10,750 nucleotides of DNA from an uncultured Sulfurovum sp. (GCA_947313765.1 CAMZNQ010000078.1:1-10750); one strand, 5' to 3'; shown: positions 1 through 7,613, counted from the stretch's first letter. Numbers and translations are program-made. The notes: a model not told the origin generated them from the sequence alone.

Positions 1-557
1 TCTTCATCTCTCCCAATAACAGGGTCTAACTCACCATCTAAAGCCTTTTTATTTAGGTCTATTCCATATTTTTCCAAAGCCTCTAATGACTCATCTCCAC
101 TCTGAGACTCAATAGTTTTTCCACCTCTAATAGACTCTAAAGTCTTTTTAAATTCACTCAAGTCTATATATTTGCCAAATATATCTTTAATAAAATCTCC
201 ATTTATATTTGCAATAAGCCATGTATCAACAGATAGGAATTTATCTCCATTTGATGTCATTACCCCCTCTGCTTGTTGTAGAGATTGCACAAGTTTTTGA
301 GATAGTCGAATGGTCTCTTTTGTTACAGTTGATACCGATGGGAGTCTATTGACAGCTGATTTTACCTCTAGCTCAATAGCTGATTTTTCTGTACCCATTT
401 TATTTAAACTTTGATGTAGCAGAGAGCTACTATTTGTCAACAATCCCCAAATAACATGGAGAGGGTCAACCTCTTGGTTCTTATTGTGTAGTGCTAATGA
501 TACTCCTGATTCAATAGAACTACTCATCTGATTTGTTAATTTTTCTAAAATGCTCAA
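1..557 (-). CDS. clpB: ATP-dependent chaperone ClpB, N-terminal part (3' end beyond the window)
   Basis: ClpB is a cytoplasmic hexameric AAA+ disaggregase that works with DnaK to rescue aggregated proteins. Reading the minus strand from 557 gives 185 residues beginning MSILEKLTNQMSSSIESGV and ending at the left edge with DPVIGRDE. Residues 1 to about 145 match the ClpB N-domain (HNKNQEVDPLHVIWGLL, then LNKMG and VNRLPSV). The stretch YGIDLNKKALDGELDPVIGRDE is the conserved entry into the first AAA+ module; the Walker motifs and the M-domain lie outside. The start is TTG at 557-555, supported by the Shine-Dalgarno-like TTAGGAG about 6 bases upstream; the next ATG (residue 11) would remove the first helix of the N-domain. 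The gene is divergent from ctpA. I see no CIRCE or HAIR heat-shock operator in the 149-base spacer. Identity is secure; the TTG start is inferred. Confidence 0.93.
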   Translation of the reverse strand, partial: MSILEKLTNQMSSSIESGVSLALHNKNQEVDPLHVIWGLLTNSSSLLHQSLNKMGTEKSAIELEVKSAVNRLPSVSTVTKETIRLSQKLVQSLQQAEGVMTSNGDKFLSVDTWLIANINGDFIKDIFGKYIDLSEFKKTLESIRGGKTIESQSGDESLEALEKYGIDLNKKALDGELDPVIGRDE

Positions 558-603
558 TTTTATCTCCTAACATTTACTTTTTAATATAGATTTATTTATA
601 GGT

Positions 604-609
604 ATTGTA
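604..609 (-). promoter_or_regulatory. Possible -10 element for clpB
   Basis: The minus strand reads TACAAT at 609-604, which would give a leader of roughly 40 bases before the TTG start. A second candidate, TATATT at 588-583, would give a leader of about 20 bases. Neither has a clear -35, as is usual for the vegetative promoters of Campylobacterota. The choice between them is uncertain. Confidence 0.3.
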
Positions 610-685
610 GTGAACTTTTATATAAATAGATGCTACTTTAGTTGCAAATTATATGAAATATCACTAAAATTTTATCAATTTTCGA

Positions 686-691
686 TAGAAT
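686..691 (+). promoter_or_regulatory. Possible -10 element for the ctpA-pur operon
   Basis: TAGAAT lies 15 bases before the first possible ctpA ATG, in an AT-rich spacer without an obvious -35. Transcription starting 6-8 bases downstream would leave almost no leader for the ATG at 707 but about 30 bases for the ATG at 731. That weakly favours the later start codon. This is the only good -10 candidate before the seven-gene run. Confidence 0.35.
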
Positions 692-706
692 ATAGCTCTT
701 ACAAAA

Positions 707-2053
707 ATGATGGGATTAATAATAACTAACATGATAATTAAAAACAAAAAAGCAATACTCTTTGGCTTCCTTTCAACGGTAACTGCCTCTTTTATCTTTG
801 CAACATCTGCCAAAGCAAATAATTTTGAAGAACAGCCTATTAATAACTCAAAATTAGAAGCTTATATAAAATTTACAAATATTGTAAAAATAATAGAAGA
901 ACAATATGTTGATGAGATTAATGCCAGTGATATAATAAATAATGCCCTAAAAGGGATGCTATCAAATCTTGATGCCCACTCATCGTTTATGGATAAGAAA
1001 GAGACTAAAGAGCTACAAGTACAGACTCATGGTGAGTTTGGTGGTTTAGGAATTACAGTAGGCATGAAAGATGGTGCTTTAACTGTTATTGCTCCACTAG
1101 AGGGAACTCCTGCTGATAAAGCAGGTATTAAAGCTAGTGATATTATTCTAAAAATTGATAATCAAGCAACCATAGGAATGACTATTGATAAAGCTGTCTC
1201 CATTATGCGTGGTAAACCAAATACCCCTATTCTTTTAACTATTGTTAGAAAAGGTGAGAACAAACCACTAAAAATAAAGATTATTAGAGATATTATTGAG
1301 ATTCAATCAGTCTACTCTAAAACTATTGGTGATGATATTTTATATCTACGAATAACCTCTTTTGACCAAAAAGTTGTTGACGGAATGAGAAAAGCTATTA
1401 AAAAACATAAAAATAGAAGAGGTATTATTCTTGACCTAAGAAATAATCCAGGTGGACTTTTAAATCAAGCTATTGGTGTTGTTGATATGTTTGTAAAAGA
1501 GGGAGCAATAGTAAGTCAAAAGGGTAAAATTCCAGAAGAGAATTTAGTATATAATGCCACTAGTGAAGATACAGATACAAAAACACCTCTTGTTGTATTG
1601 GTAAATGGTGGATCTGCAAGTGCTAGTGAGATTGTATCTGGGGCTTTACAAGACCATAAACGTGCTGTTATTGTTGGTAAAAAGACTTTTGGTAAAGGTT
1701 CAGTACAAGTTGTTATGCCAATCAATCAAGAAGAAGCGTTACGTCTAACAATAGCACGTTACTACCTACCAAGTGGAAGAACTATCCAAGCAGTAGGAGT
1801 TTCACCTGATATTGAAGTCTCTTATGGAGAGATAAAAAAAGCTGAAGAGGGAATCTCTATTAAAGAGAAAGATTTACAAAAACACCTTGAGAGTGAACTT
1901 GAAAAGATAGATGGAATCTCTAGCGATAAAAAGAGTGATGATAAGAAGAGTAAAAAGATAATTACTGAAGATGATTTATATAAAGATGCACAACTAAAGA
2001 GTGCTGTTGATATATTAAAAGCACTTATGATTACAAACAAATTAAAAGGATAA
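707..2053 (+). CDS. ctpA: Carboxy-terminal processing protease CtpA (S41 family, with PDZ domain)
   Basis: A periplasmic serine protease of the Prc/CtpA type, which trims or degrades envelope proteins from their C-termini. Residues 1-37 form a signal peptide (basic start, hydrophobic core, ending TSAKA). A PDZ domain lies at about 109-195 (GEFGGLGITVG through VRKGENKPLKI). The S41 core follows. NGGSASASEIV supplies the nucleophile Ser305, and TFGKGSVQ supplies Lys330 and Gln334; the 25- and 4-residue spacings match the Ser-Lys-Gln triad of Bacillus CtpB. The acidic, lysine-rich stretch at about 395-425 is probably flexible. The length (448 aa) is normal. The start is uncertain: there are ATGs at 707, 710 and 731, none with a clear ribosome site, and 731 gives a more typical signal peptide (MIIKNKKAILFGF). 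purC follows after 8 bases, so this is probably the first gene of the operon. Confidence 0.95.
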   Translation: MMGLIITNMIIKNKKAILFGFLSTVTASFIFATSAKANNFEEQPINNSKLEAYIKFTNIVKIIEEQYVDEINASDIINNALKGMLSNLDAHSSFMDKKETKELQVQTHGEFGGLGITVGMKDGALTVIAPLEGTPADKAGIKASDIILKIDNQATIGMTIDKAVSIMRGKPNTPILLTIVRKGENKPLKIKIIRDIIEIQSVYSKTIGDDILYLRITSFDQKVVDGMRKAIKKHKNRRGIILDLRNNPGGLLNQAIGVVDMFVKEGAIVSQKGKIPEENLVYNATSEDTDTKTPLVVLVNGGSASASEIVSGALQDHKRAVIVGKKTFGKGSVQVVMPINQEEALRLTIARYYLPSGRTIQAVGVSPDIEVSYGEIKKAEEGISIKEKDLQKHLESELEKIDGISSDKKSDDKKSKKIITEDDLYKDAQLKSAVDILKALMITNKLKG

Positions 2054-2061
2054 GATAAAAA

Positions 2062-2781
2062 ATGGAAAAAACAACACTGCTTTATGAGGGTAAAGCAAAA
2101 AAAATTTGGAATACAGAGGATGAAAATCTTTTAATTTCTGAATTCAAAGACGATTTAACAGCTTTTAATGGAGAGAAGAAGTCAAGCGAAGAGGGAAAGG
2201 GAGCATTAAATAATAAAATTTCAACTGAACTCTTTAAACTTCTAAACAGTAAAGGTATTCCAACGCACTTTGTAGAGATGTTAGATGATAATAACATGTT
2301 ACATAAAAAGTGTGAAGTTATTCGTATTGAAGTAATTGTTAGAAATATTGCCACTGGTTCTCTTAGCCGTAATCTTGGCATAGAAGATGGAAAAACTCTT
2401 CCATTCACTTTAGTAGAGTTTGACTATAAGAATGATGAGTTAGGTGACCCTAAACTAAATGACCAACACTGTCTTATTTTAGAGTTGGTAAAGAGTAAAG
2501 AAGAGTTAGACTATATCCGTTTTATGGCAAGACGAATCAATACTATTTTAAAAGATTTCTTTGCAGATAAAGAGATGAGTGTTGTTGACTTTAAACTAGA
2601 GTTTGGTAGAGATTTGGATGGAAATATTATCTTAATAGATGAGTTAAGTCCAGACAACTTTAGATTTTGGGATGTAAATACAGGTGAAAGTATGGATAAA
2701 GACCGTTTTAGAAAAGGTTTAGGTGGATTAAAAGTTGCCTATGAAGAGGTACTAAAGAGAATTTTAGGGGAGATTAAATAA
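2062..2781 (+). CDS. purC: Phosphoribosylaminoimidazole-succinocarboxamide synthase (SAICAR synthetase)
   Basis: PurC joins CAIR and aspartate using ATP to give SAICAR in de novo purine synthesis, in the cytoplasm. The 239 residues match the family length. Visible signatures are [11 protein letters not shown] at 6-16 (start of the ATP-binding lobe), [20 protein letters not shown] at 91-110, and [13 protein letters not shown] with [14 protein letters not shown] at 175-204, the two classic SAICAR-synthetase motifs. A ribosome site AAGGA lies 11 bases before the ATG, overlapping the end of ctpA. The stop overlaps the purS ATG by one base (TAATG), so translation is probably coupled to the next gene. 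Confidence 0.98.
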   Translation: MEKTTLLYEGKAKKIWNTEDENLLISEFKDDLTAFNGEKKSSEEGKGALNNKISTELFKLLNSKGIPTHFVEMLDDNNMLHKKCEVIRIEVIVRNIATGSLSRNLGIEDGKTLPFTLVEFDYKNDELGDPKLNDQHCLILELVKSKEELDYIRFMARRINTILKDFFADKEMSVVDFKLEFGRDLDGNIILIDELSPDNFRFWDVNTGESMDKDRFRKGLGGLKVAYEEVLKRILGEIK

Positions 2782-3020
2782 TGACAGCTATTGTAAATAT
2801 TTTTTTAAAAGAGGGTGTTCTTGACCCTCAAGGAAAAGCGATTCATCATGCACTTGATGCCATGAACTTTGAAGGTGTAGAAGATGTTCGTATGGGTAAG
2901 CAGATTGTTTTAAAATTAGACTCTACTAATAGGGATGAAGCCCTAAAAGAGGTAGAGAAGATGGCTGAAGAGATTTTAGCTAATACTGTAATTGAAGATT
3001 ACACCATAGAGTTAATATAA
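2781..3020 (+). CDS. purS: Phosphoribosylformylglycinamidine synthase subunit PurS
   Basis: PurS (79 aa, the usual size) is the small structural subunit of the three-part FGAM synthase PurLSQ, in which it bridges PurQ and small-type PurL. The protein starts [21 protein letters not shown], the typical PurS opening, and contains the conserved GVEDVRMGKQIVLKL strand-turn. The strong ribosome site AGGGGAG lies inside the last codons of purC, 7 bases before the ATG. The ATG overlaps the purC stop and the gene's own stop overlaps the purQ ATG, so the three genes are translationally coupled. A separate purS implies a small-type purL elsewhere in the genome; none is in the window. Confidence 0.97.
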   Translation: MTAIVNIFLKEGVLDPQGKAIHHALDAMNFEGVEDVRMGKQIVLKLDSTNRDEALKEVEKMAEEILANTVIEDYTIELI

Positions 3021-3697
3021 TGAAAAAACATATAGCTATATTACAATTTCCAGGAACAAACTGTGACCTAGATACTAAGTATGCTTTTGAAAAACTTGGC
3101 TGTACAACAACAATTGTATGGCACAAAGAGAGTAAACTTCCAGAAAAAACTGATTTAGTAGTTATAGCAGGTGGTTTCTCCTATGGGGACTATTTACGTT
3201 CTGGAGCTATTGCAAAGTTTTCTCCAATTATGAAATCTGTTATTGATTATGCAAATAGTGGTGGAAAAGTCTTAGGTATATGCAACGGTTTTCAAATTTT
3301 AACAGAAGTTGGTCTTTTGGAGGGTGCATTAAAAAGAAATATTGGTCTTCATTTTATTTCAAAATTTCAAACACTAACTGTAGTAAATAACTCCAATAGA
3401 TTTTTACAAAAATGTGACAATAATGAGGTGCTAAATATTCCCATTGCTCATGCTGACGGTAACTACTATATTGATAATGAGGGATATGCTAAACTAGAAG
3501 CTAATGAACAGATTTTACTACGATACTGCGATAAAAGAGGAGAACCTGTTGTTATTAATGGCTCAGTTACCTCTATTGCTGGTATATGTAATAAAAATAA
3601 AAATGTATTTGGACTAATGCCTCATCCCGAACGTGCATTAGAAAATATTTTAGGTTCAGATGATGGCATAAAAATGTTAGAAGGACTAATCGCTTAA
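3020..3697 (+). CDS. purQ: Phosphoribosylformylglycinamidine synthase subunit PurQ (glutaminase)
   Basis: PurQ is the class I glutamine amidotransferase subunit of FGAM synthase; it hydrolyses glutamine and passes ammonia to PurL. The 225-residue protein has the PurQ opening IAILQFPGTNCDLDT, the GGFSYGDYLRSGAIA motif at about 51-65, the nucleophile Cys88 in GICNGFQILTEVGLL, and His202/Glu204 in MPHPERALE, completing the catalytic triad. It is in a TAATG overlap with purS before it and with the periplasmic-protein gene after it. No residue expected for activity is missing. Confidence 0.98.
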   Translation: MKKHIAILQFPGTNCDLDTKYAFEKLGCTTTIVWHKESKLPEKTDLVVIAGGFSYGDYLRSGAIAKFSPIMKSVIDYANSGGKVLGICNGFQILTEVGLLEGALKRNIGLHFISKFQTLTVVNNSNRFLQKCDNNEVLNIPIAHADGNYYIDNEGYAKLEANEQILLRYCDKRGEPVVINGSVTSIAGICNKNKNVFGLMPHPERALENILGSDDGIKMLEGLIA

Positions 3698-4734
3698 TGC
3701 AACCCATAAAATCATATTTTATAATTTTCATACTATTTTTTTCAACACTAACTTCGCTACTTCATGCAGATGATGTAGCATTCTCCTATGTTCCTAAAAA
3801 AGTTTATGAGAAACAGATTTTTCCCATAAGCTTTATTGTAACATCATCCAATAAAAACACACCAATCAGTTTCTATTTTGAAGGAGAAGAACATCCAGTA
3901 TTAAAAAATCCAGAAGTCATTCATAATGATACAAAAACTTTTTATACCTTCTATTTTAAAACTACAGATAGAGTATTTATAATTCCAAGAATAACCGTAA
4001 CACTTAATGGAGAAGAGAAGATACTTAATGGAGTAAAGATAATTGTAGAAAAACTTCCTAAGTCAAAAAACTTTTCAGGTGTTATTGCTTCTGATTTGAA
4101 AGTTAAAAATCATCAAGTCTCTATTTTTGATAAAAATACAAACCTTATTGCAATTTCTTTAGAGGCACATGATGCCAACCTAGAAGATATTTACATCCCC
4201 TCTGCACTAAAAGATGGTGTTGAAAATGGAAAACGTATAGGTTCAAAGATGGAGATAGACTACTATATTGTACTTCCTTCTAAACAGAGAAAGTTAAAAT
4301 TTACATATTTTGACACAACAAAAGATACTTTTGTAGAAAAAACTTTAAGCATTAAAGTTCATGATGGAACAGTAGCCGCACAAACTGACCTAAATCCTAA
4401 AGATGATAGTTTCGAAACACTAAAAAAATATATACTAGTCTCTTTAGCTGTTCTCTTTCTCATATTATTCCTTTGGAAGCATGATTTTTTCTATTTAGTT
4501 TTAGCTGTTATTTCAGCAGGTACACTATTAACTTTCTTTACATCACTATCTACAATTTGTGTAAAAGAGGGTTCTGCTCTCTATATTGTCCCAACATCAA
4601 CTAGTACAACAATTAATCATATAGATAAAAAACTTACAACAACAAAACTAGCAGAGAGTGATGGTTTTGTAAAGATAAAATATAGTAATGGTGTAACTGG
4701 ATGGATAAAAAATGAAGATATTTGCAACAATTAG
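3697..4734 (+). CDS. Membrane-anchored periplasmic protein with C-terminal SH3-like domain, function unknown
   Basis: A 345-residue envelope protein. Residues 1-24 are a signal peptide, probably cut after LLHA. Residues 25 to about 235 form a beta-rich extracytoplasmic part with short repeated strand patterns (VYEKQIFPISFIVTS, FYTFYFKTTDRVFIIPRITVTLNG). These resemble the Ig-like or BatD-like beta domains of periplasmic scaffold proteins, but this is only a resemblance. Two membrane helices follow at about 245-260 and 264-284. A bacterial SH3-like domain occupies about 287-345 (VKEGSALYIVPT, then GFVKIKYSNGVTGWIKNEDI). The helix pair puts the SH3 domain on the same side as the beta domain, so in the periplasm. 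A gene of similar type sits between purQ and plsC in Campylobacter (Cj0515, from memory). The start overlaps the purQ stop, with AAGGA 11 bases upstream. Function is not known; binding to peptidoglycan or an envelope protein is a guess. Confidence 0.85.
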   Translation: MQPIKSYFIIFILFFSTLTSLLHADDVAFSYVPKKVYEKQIFPISFIVTSSNKNTPISFYFEGEEHPVLKNPEVIHNDTKTFYTFYFKTTDRVFIIPRITVTLNGEEKILNGVKIIVEKLPKSKNFSGVIASDLKVKNHQVSIFDKNTNLIAISLEAHDANLEDIYIPSALKDGVENGKRIGSKMEIDYYIVLPSKQRKLKFTYFDTTKDTFVEKTLSIKVHDGTVAAQTDLNPKDDSFETLKKYILVSLAVLFLILFLWKHDFFYLVLAVISAGTLLTFFTSLSTICVKEGSALYIVPTSTSTTINHIDKKLTTTKLAESDGFVKIKYSNGVTGWIKNEDICNN

Positions 4735-5422
4735 ATTTTACTATGGTGCAGTATTAATATCATTTATTGCTGCTGGTATCATGGTTCCACTAATGATTAT
4801 ATTTCCCAAAAAAAGAAGTAATATACTCCATAAAGGAAATGCTGTTATTATGTTTTTTCTTGGAGGTAAAATTATAACTCATGGAAAAAGAGATAACTCA
4901 GCAGATATGTTTGTTATGAACCATCAAGGTATTATTGATATTATCTCTATGGAGGCATCAGAAAATACAGACCTAAGATGGGTAGCTAAGAAACAACTTT
5001 TTGATGCACCATGGTTTGGCTATCTATTGAAATTACCAAATATGATAGAGGTTGATAGAGAAAATAAAAGTGGTCTGATTAAGCTTCTTCGTGATGCAAA
5101 AGAGACAAAAGAGAATAGCAACAGAGTAATTGCAATTTTTCCAGAAGGTACTAGAACTGATAAACAAAAGCTTCTAAACTTTAAGGGTGGTACTCGTATT
5201 ATTTCAAATAAGCTAAACTTATCAATACAACCTATTATTATAACAAACAGTAAGTTACTACTAAACGAACATACTAAAACAGCTCACTCAGCTACCGTTC
5301 ATATTAACTACCTAGATACATTTACCGTAAATAGTAAAGACAAAAACTGGTATGAAGAGATGCAAGAGAAAATGCAAAACAAAATAGATGAAGAGTACAA
5401 TAAATATGAAAGAGAACGATAA
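4712..5422 (+). CDS. plsC: 1-acyl-sn-glycerol-3-phosphate acyltransferase
   Basis: PlsC transfers a second acyl chain to lysophosphatidic acid to give phosphatidic acid, at the inner membrane. The 236 residues show the family motifs in order: NHQGIID at 70-76 (catalytic His71 and Asp76, HX4D), LPNMIEVDRENKSG around 108-121, FPEGTRT at 143-149 (substrate-binding Glu145/Gly146), and the later LNLSIQPIIITNS motif. One or two hydrophobic helices at about 8-32 anchor it to the membrane. The ATG lies 23 bases inside the previous gene in another frame, with a GGAT ribosome-site-like sequence just upstream, so the two are probably coupled. The C-terminus is a charged helix (EEMQEKMQNKIDEEYNKYERER). 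Confidence 0.95.
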   Translation: MKIFATIRFYYGAVLISFIAAGIMVPLMIIFPKKRSNILHKGNAVIMFFLGGKIITHGKRDNSADMFVMNHQGIIDIISMEASENTDLRWVAKKQLFDAPWFGYLLKLPNMIEVDRENKSGLIKLLRDAKETKENSNRVIAIFPEGTRTDKQKLLNFKGGTRIISNKLNLSIQPIIITNSKLLLNEHTKTAHSATVHINYLDTFTVNSKDKNWYEEMQEKMQNKIDEEYNKYERER

Positions 5423-5692
5423 ATGATAGATGAAACAGCATTAACAAATGAATTAGAAAAACATATAAGAATTTTAGTTAATCCACTAAAAGAAGAGAAA
5501 GAACTGCATAAAATTCTAAAAGTAAAGCTTACAAAAAAAGAGTTTAAAGTATTGAAAACTTGGGCTTATGATGAGTCTATAGAAGAGTTATTAACAAAGA
5601 TTGATATGGATGAGGAAAGATATGGAGAGCTATCTCTAAAACTAATTAAGAAAATTAACCAAGAGAAATTTAAACAGGAAATTTGTATATAG
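5423..5692 (+). CDS. Small helix-turn-helix-like protein, function unknown
   Basis: An 89-residue, highly charged and probably all-helical cytoplasmic protein without signal peptide or membrane segment. It begins immediately after the plsC stop, so it belongs to the same transcript. Residues 36-80 (LTKKEFKVLKTWAY, then SIEELLTKIDMDEERYGELSLKLIKKINQ) follow the spacing of a sigma region 4 or LuxR-type helix-turn-helix. They show the LT..E..VL opening helix, a short EELL.KI helix and a possible recognition helix starting at DEERY. This is pattern reading, not an assignment; I do not recognise the gene. Its stop codon lies in the left arm of the shared terminator hairpin, facing the region 4 end of rpoD. 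Confidence 0.75.
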   Translation: MIDETALTNELEKHIRILVNPLKEEKELHKILKVKLTKKEFKVLKTWAYDESIEELLTKIDMDEERYGELSLKLIKKINQEKFKQEICI

Positions 5693-5719
5693 AGAGATTT
5701 AACCCTCTATATAGTTTTT
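5686..5719. terminator. Bidirectional terminator shared by the ctpA-pur operon and rpoD
   Basis: TATATAGAG (5686-5694) and CTCTATATA (5705-5713) form a perfect 9-bp stem with a 10-base loop. On the plus strand it is followed by GTTTTT (5714-5719), so it resembles an intrinsic terminator for the plus-strand operon. On the minus strand the tail is weaker (AAATTT a few bases after the stem). The plus-strand stop TAG (5690-5692) is in one arm, and the rpoD stop (5701-5699) is in the loop. Confidence 0.7.
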
Positions 5720-7549
5720 AAGTTTACGCCCTACTCTTGGGTGCTTCAATTTTTTAATAGCAGATGATTCAATCTGTCTTACACGCTCTCTAGTAACACT
5801 AAGCTCTTTTCCAATCTCCTCTAATGTTCTATCACTCTCATCACTCAATAGTCCAAAACGCATACGAATAACTGCCTTTTCTCTCTCATTAAGCTGGTCA
5901 AGAACTTCATCAATTTGATTATTTAAATCATCTTTTAAAATTGCATCAGATGGACTAATCGTTGTCTTATCTTCAATAAAATCTCCAAATCTACCATCAT
6001 CCTCATCTCCAACAGGAGTCTCAAGGCTTACAGGCTCTTTAGTGATTTTAATAACATTTTTAACCTTATCTATGGATAGACCAACCTCTTTTGAAATTGT
6101 CTCTAAATCAGGCTCTTTTCCAGTCTCTTGAAGACCTTTTCTAATGATTTTATTTATTCTATTAATTGTCTCAATCATATGAATTGGAATACGAATGGTA
6201 CGTGCTTGGTCTGCAATTGCTCTTGAAATTGCTTGTCTAATCCACCATGTAGCATAGGTAGAAAATTTATAACCTTTTTGTTATTCAAACTTATCAACAG
6301 CTTTCATTAAACCAATGTTTCCCTCTTGGATTAAGTCTAGGAATGGTAAACCTCTATTGGTATAACGCTTTGCAATGGATACAACAAGACGTAAGTTTGA
6401 CTTTGCCATTCTTGTCTTTGCTACCTCTGAACGATTTTTTCCACGGCGAATCTGTCCTAAAATCTCTTCAAGCTTTTCAGGGTCCAAATCAAAGCTATCT
6501 TTACTAGCCTCTCTTGTCTCAAATAGCTTTTTAATCTCAACATAGGTACTAACCATTGTTGTTTCTGGTACAGAATCAATAATATCATCTTTATCCATAT
6601 TTAAAATATCTGATAATATATTTTTATGATTATTTTTTAGTGAATCATTAAATAGTGGAAGTTTATACTCCAATCTTTTTAACTCTTTTTCAAAGCCATC
6701 ATCACTTCTAAGTGCCGTCTCCATCGCCTTTACAAGCTCATTTATTAACTTAGAAGTAGGGCCTAAATTAATAAGTGCTTTTTTTACCTGTTCTTTTTTA
6801 AATGCAACTTTAAGATTCTCATGAAGTTTTTTATCATCAGATTCATTACTCTCTAAAATAGCCTCTAACTCATCATGATTTTTCAACCAATCTTTTTTAG
6901 CTTTATCAAGTGATTTAAATGATGAAACAACCTGTTTTACACGTTTATCAACGCCTTTTTTAACTTTTGCAGTTGCCTCTTCTTCTGTCTCGTTAGCTTT
7001 ATCATCTGATGTATCTTTTTCATCTTCAAAACTTTTAAACAGCTCTTTTACACGTCTCTCTCTATTGAGAAGAGGCTCTTTGTAGTTTAGAATATACTCA
7101 ATAAGATAGGGAACAGAACAGATAGCATCCAATATGACATCTTCTCCTGCTTCAATCTCTTGACTTAGGAAAACCTCCTCCTCTTTAGTTAGAAGAGGGA
7201 TTTTACCCATCTCACGAAGATACATTCTAACAGGACTATCGGAACGACTCCACTCTAAAAGCTCTTTCTCTTTTAGAAAATCAAATCCCTCTTCGTCTGC
7301 CTCTAGTGCATGTTTTTCTCGAGCTAATGCTCTCTTTTTCTTCTCAAAAGCAGATAGACGCTTAGCATACTCTGAAGAGCTAACAAGTTCTACTTTATAA
7401 TCTTTAGATATTTTAAGTATCTTTCTTGATTGTACTAGAGTTGGTTGTTTATCAAACTCTTTTGCAATATTTTCAAAAGTAAGTAAATTACTTTTCTTAG
7501 AATCTTTAAATAGTTCATCTAATCTTTTATTTATGTCTGCTGTAGCCAA
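5699..7549 (-). pseudogene. rpoD: RNA polymerase sigma factor RpoD (sigma-70), interrupted by one in-frame stop codon
   Basis: The primary sigma factor directs RNA polymerase to housekeeping promoters. From the TTG at 7549 the frame runs 616 codons to the stop at 5699, close to the length of Campylobacter RpoD. Codon 423 (6283-6281) is TAA, so the reading frame falls into two open pieces, 7549-6281 and 6178-5699, in the same frame. Regions seen: N-terminal region 1 (1 to about 90); region 1.2 ([21 protein letters not shown], 105-125); a long charged non-conserved insert; region 2.1-2.2 ([41 protein letters not shown], 382-422); the stop; region 2.3-2.4 ([20 protein letters not shown] and [14 protein letters not shown]); region 3; and region 4 with [20 protein letters not shown] at about 576-595. 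The stop replaces the residue equivalent to E. coli Tyr421. An upstream TTG at 7618 lengthens the frame by 23 codons, but AAGGAG at 7563-7558 decides for 7549. Everything else looks fully functional, so sequence error is the leading explanation. Confidence 0.93.
6281..6283 (-). other. In-frame TAA within rpoD region 2.3
   Basis: The minus strand reads GAA TAA CAA AAA GGT TAT AAA TTT: Glu, stop, then Gln-Lys-Gly-Tyr-Lys-Phe. Sigma-70 proteins have Tyr between DKFE and the next two residues. One base change from TAT or TAC gives the TAA. Alternatively, TAC AAA AAA (Tyr-Lys-Lys) becomes the observed sequence by gaining one A before the C and losing one A from the run after it, as a long-read homopolymer error might do. 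TAA ends most other genes here, so reassignment of the codon is excluded. Confidence 0.97.
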
Positions 7550-7557
7550 GAGTAGGA

Positions 7558-7563
7558 CTCCTT
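7558..7563 (-). promoter_or_regulatory. Ribosome binding site that sets the rpoD start
   Basis: AAGGAG on the minus strand lies 8 bases before TTG 7549-7547. It is one of the best Shine-Dalgarno sequences in the window. It selects [14 protein letters not shown] as the N-terminus over the 23-codon extension beginning at the TTG at 7618, which overlaps the promoter. Confidence 0.75.
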
Positions 7564-7607
7564 GTTTAGATAGTGTAGTAGGGTTTCTGTAAGCATAATT
7601 CGAGTGG

Positions 7608-7613
7608 ATTATA
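7608..7613 (-). promoter_or_regulatory. Probable rpoD promoter, perfect -10 TATAAT
   Basis: TATAAT on the minus strand lies about 60 bases before the TTG start at 7549, with very AT-rich DNA upstream and no clear -35, typical of the vegetative promoters of Campylobacterota. The expected transcript start near 7601 gives a leader of about 50 bases. It lies in the gap after the histidine phosphatase gene, so rpoD can be transcribed on its own as well as by read-through. Confidence 0.6.

Noticed and set aside
558-706. Heat-shock operator (CIRCE or HAIR) before clpB
   Set aside because: Neither TTAGCACTC/GAGTGCTAA nor CTTGAGT/ACTCAAG arms are present in the spacer.
1516-1725. Minus-strand open frame inside ctpA (and similar ones at 1822-2040, 2082-2408 and 9996-10256)
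   Set aside because: These are antisense to well-supported genes, have low-complexity Ser/Phe/Leu-rich translations typical of shadow frames, and no ribosome site.
2054-2061. Purine riboswitch or PurR site before purC
   Set aside because: Only 8 bases separate ctpA and purC; there is no room, and nothing resembling a purine aptamer is seen before ctpA either.
6178-6283. A frameshift pair splitting rpoD
   Set aside because: Both open pieces and the 102 bases between them are in one frame and encode the expected sigma region 2.3-2.4; the only lesion is a single stop codon, and any indels would have to cancel within a few bases.
6281-6283. Reassigned TAA codon (alternative genetic code)
   Set aside because: TAA ends ctpA, purC, purS, purQ and plsC at sensible places, so it is a normal stop here.
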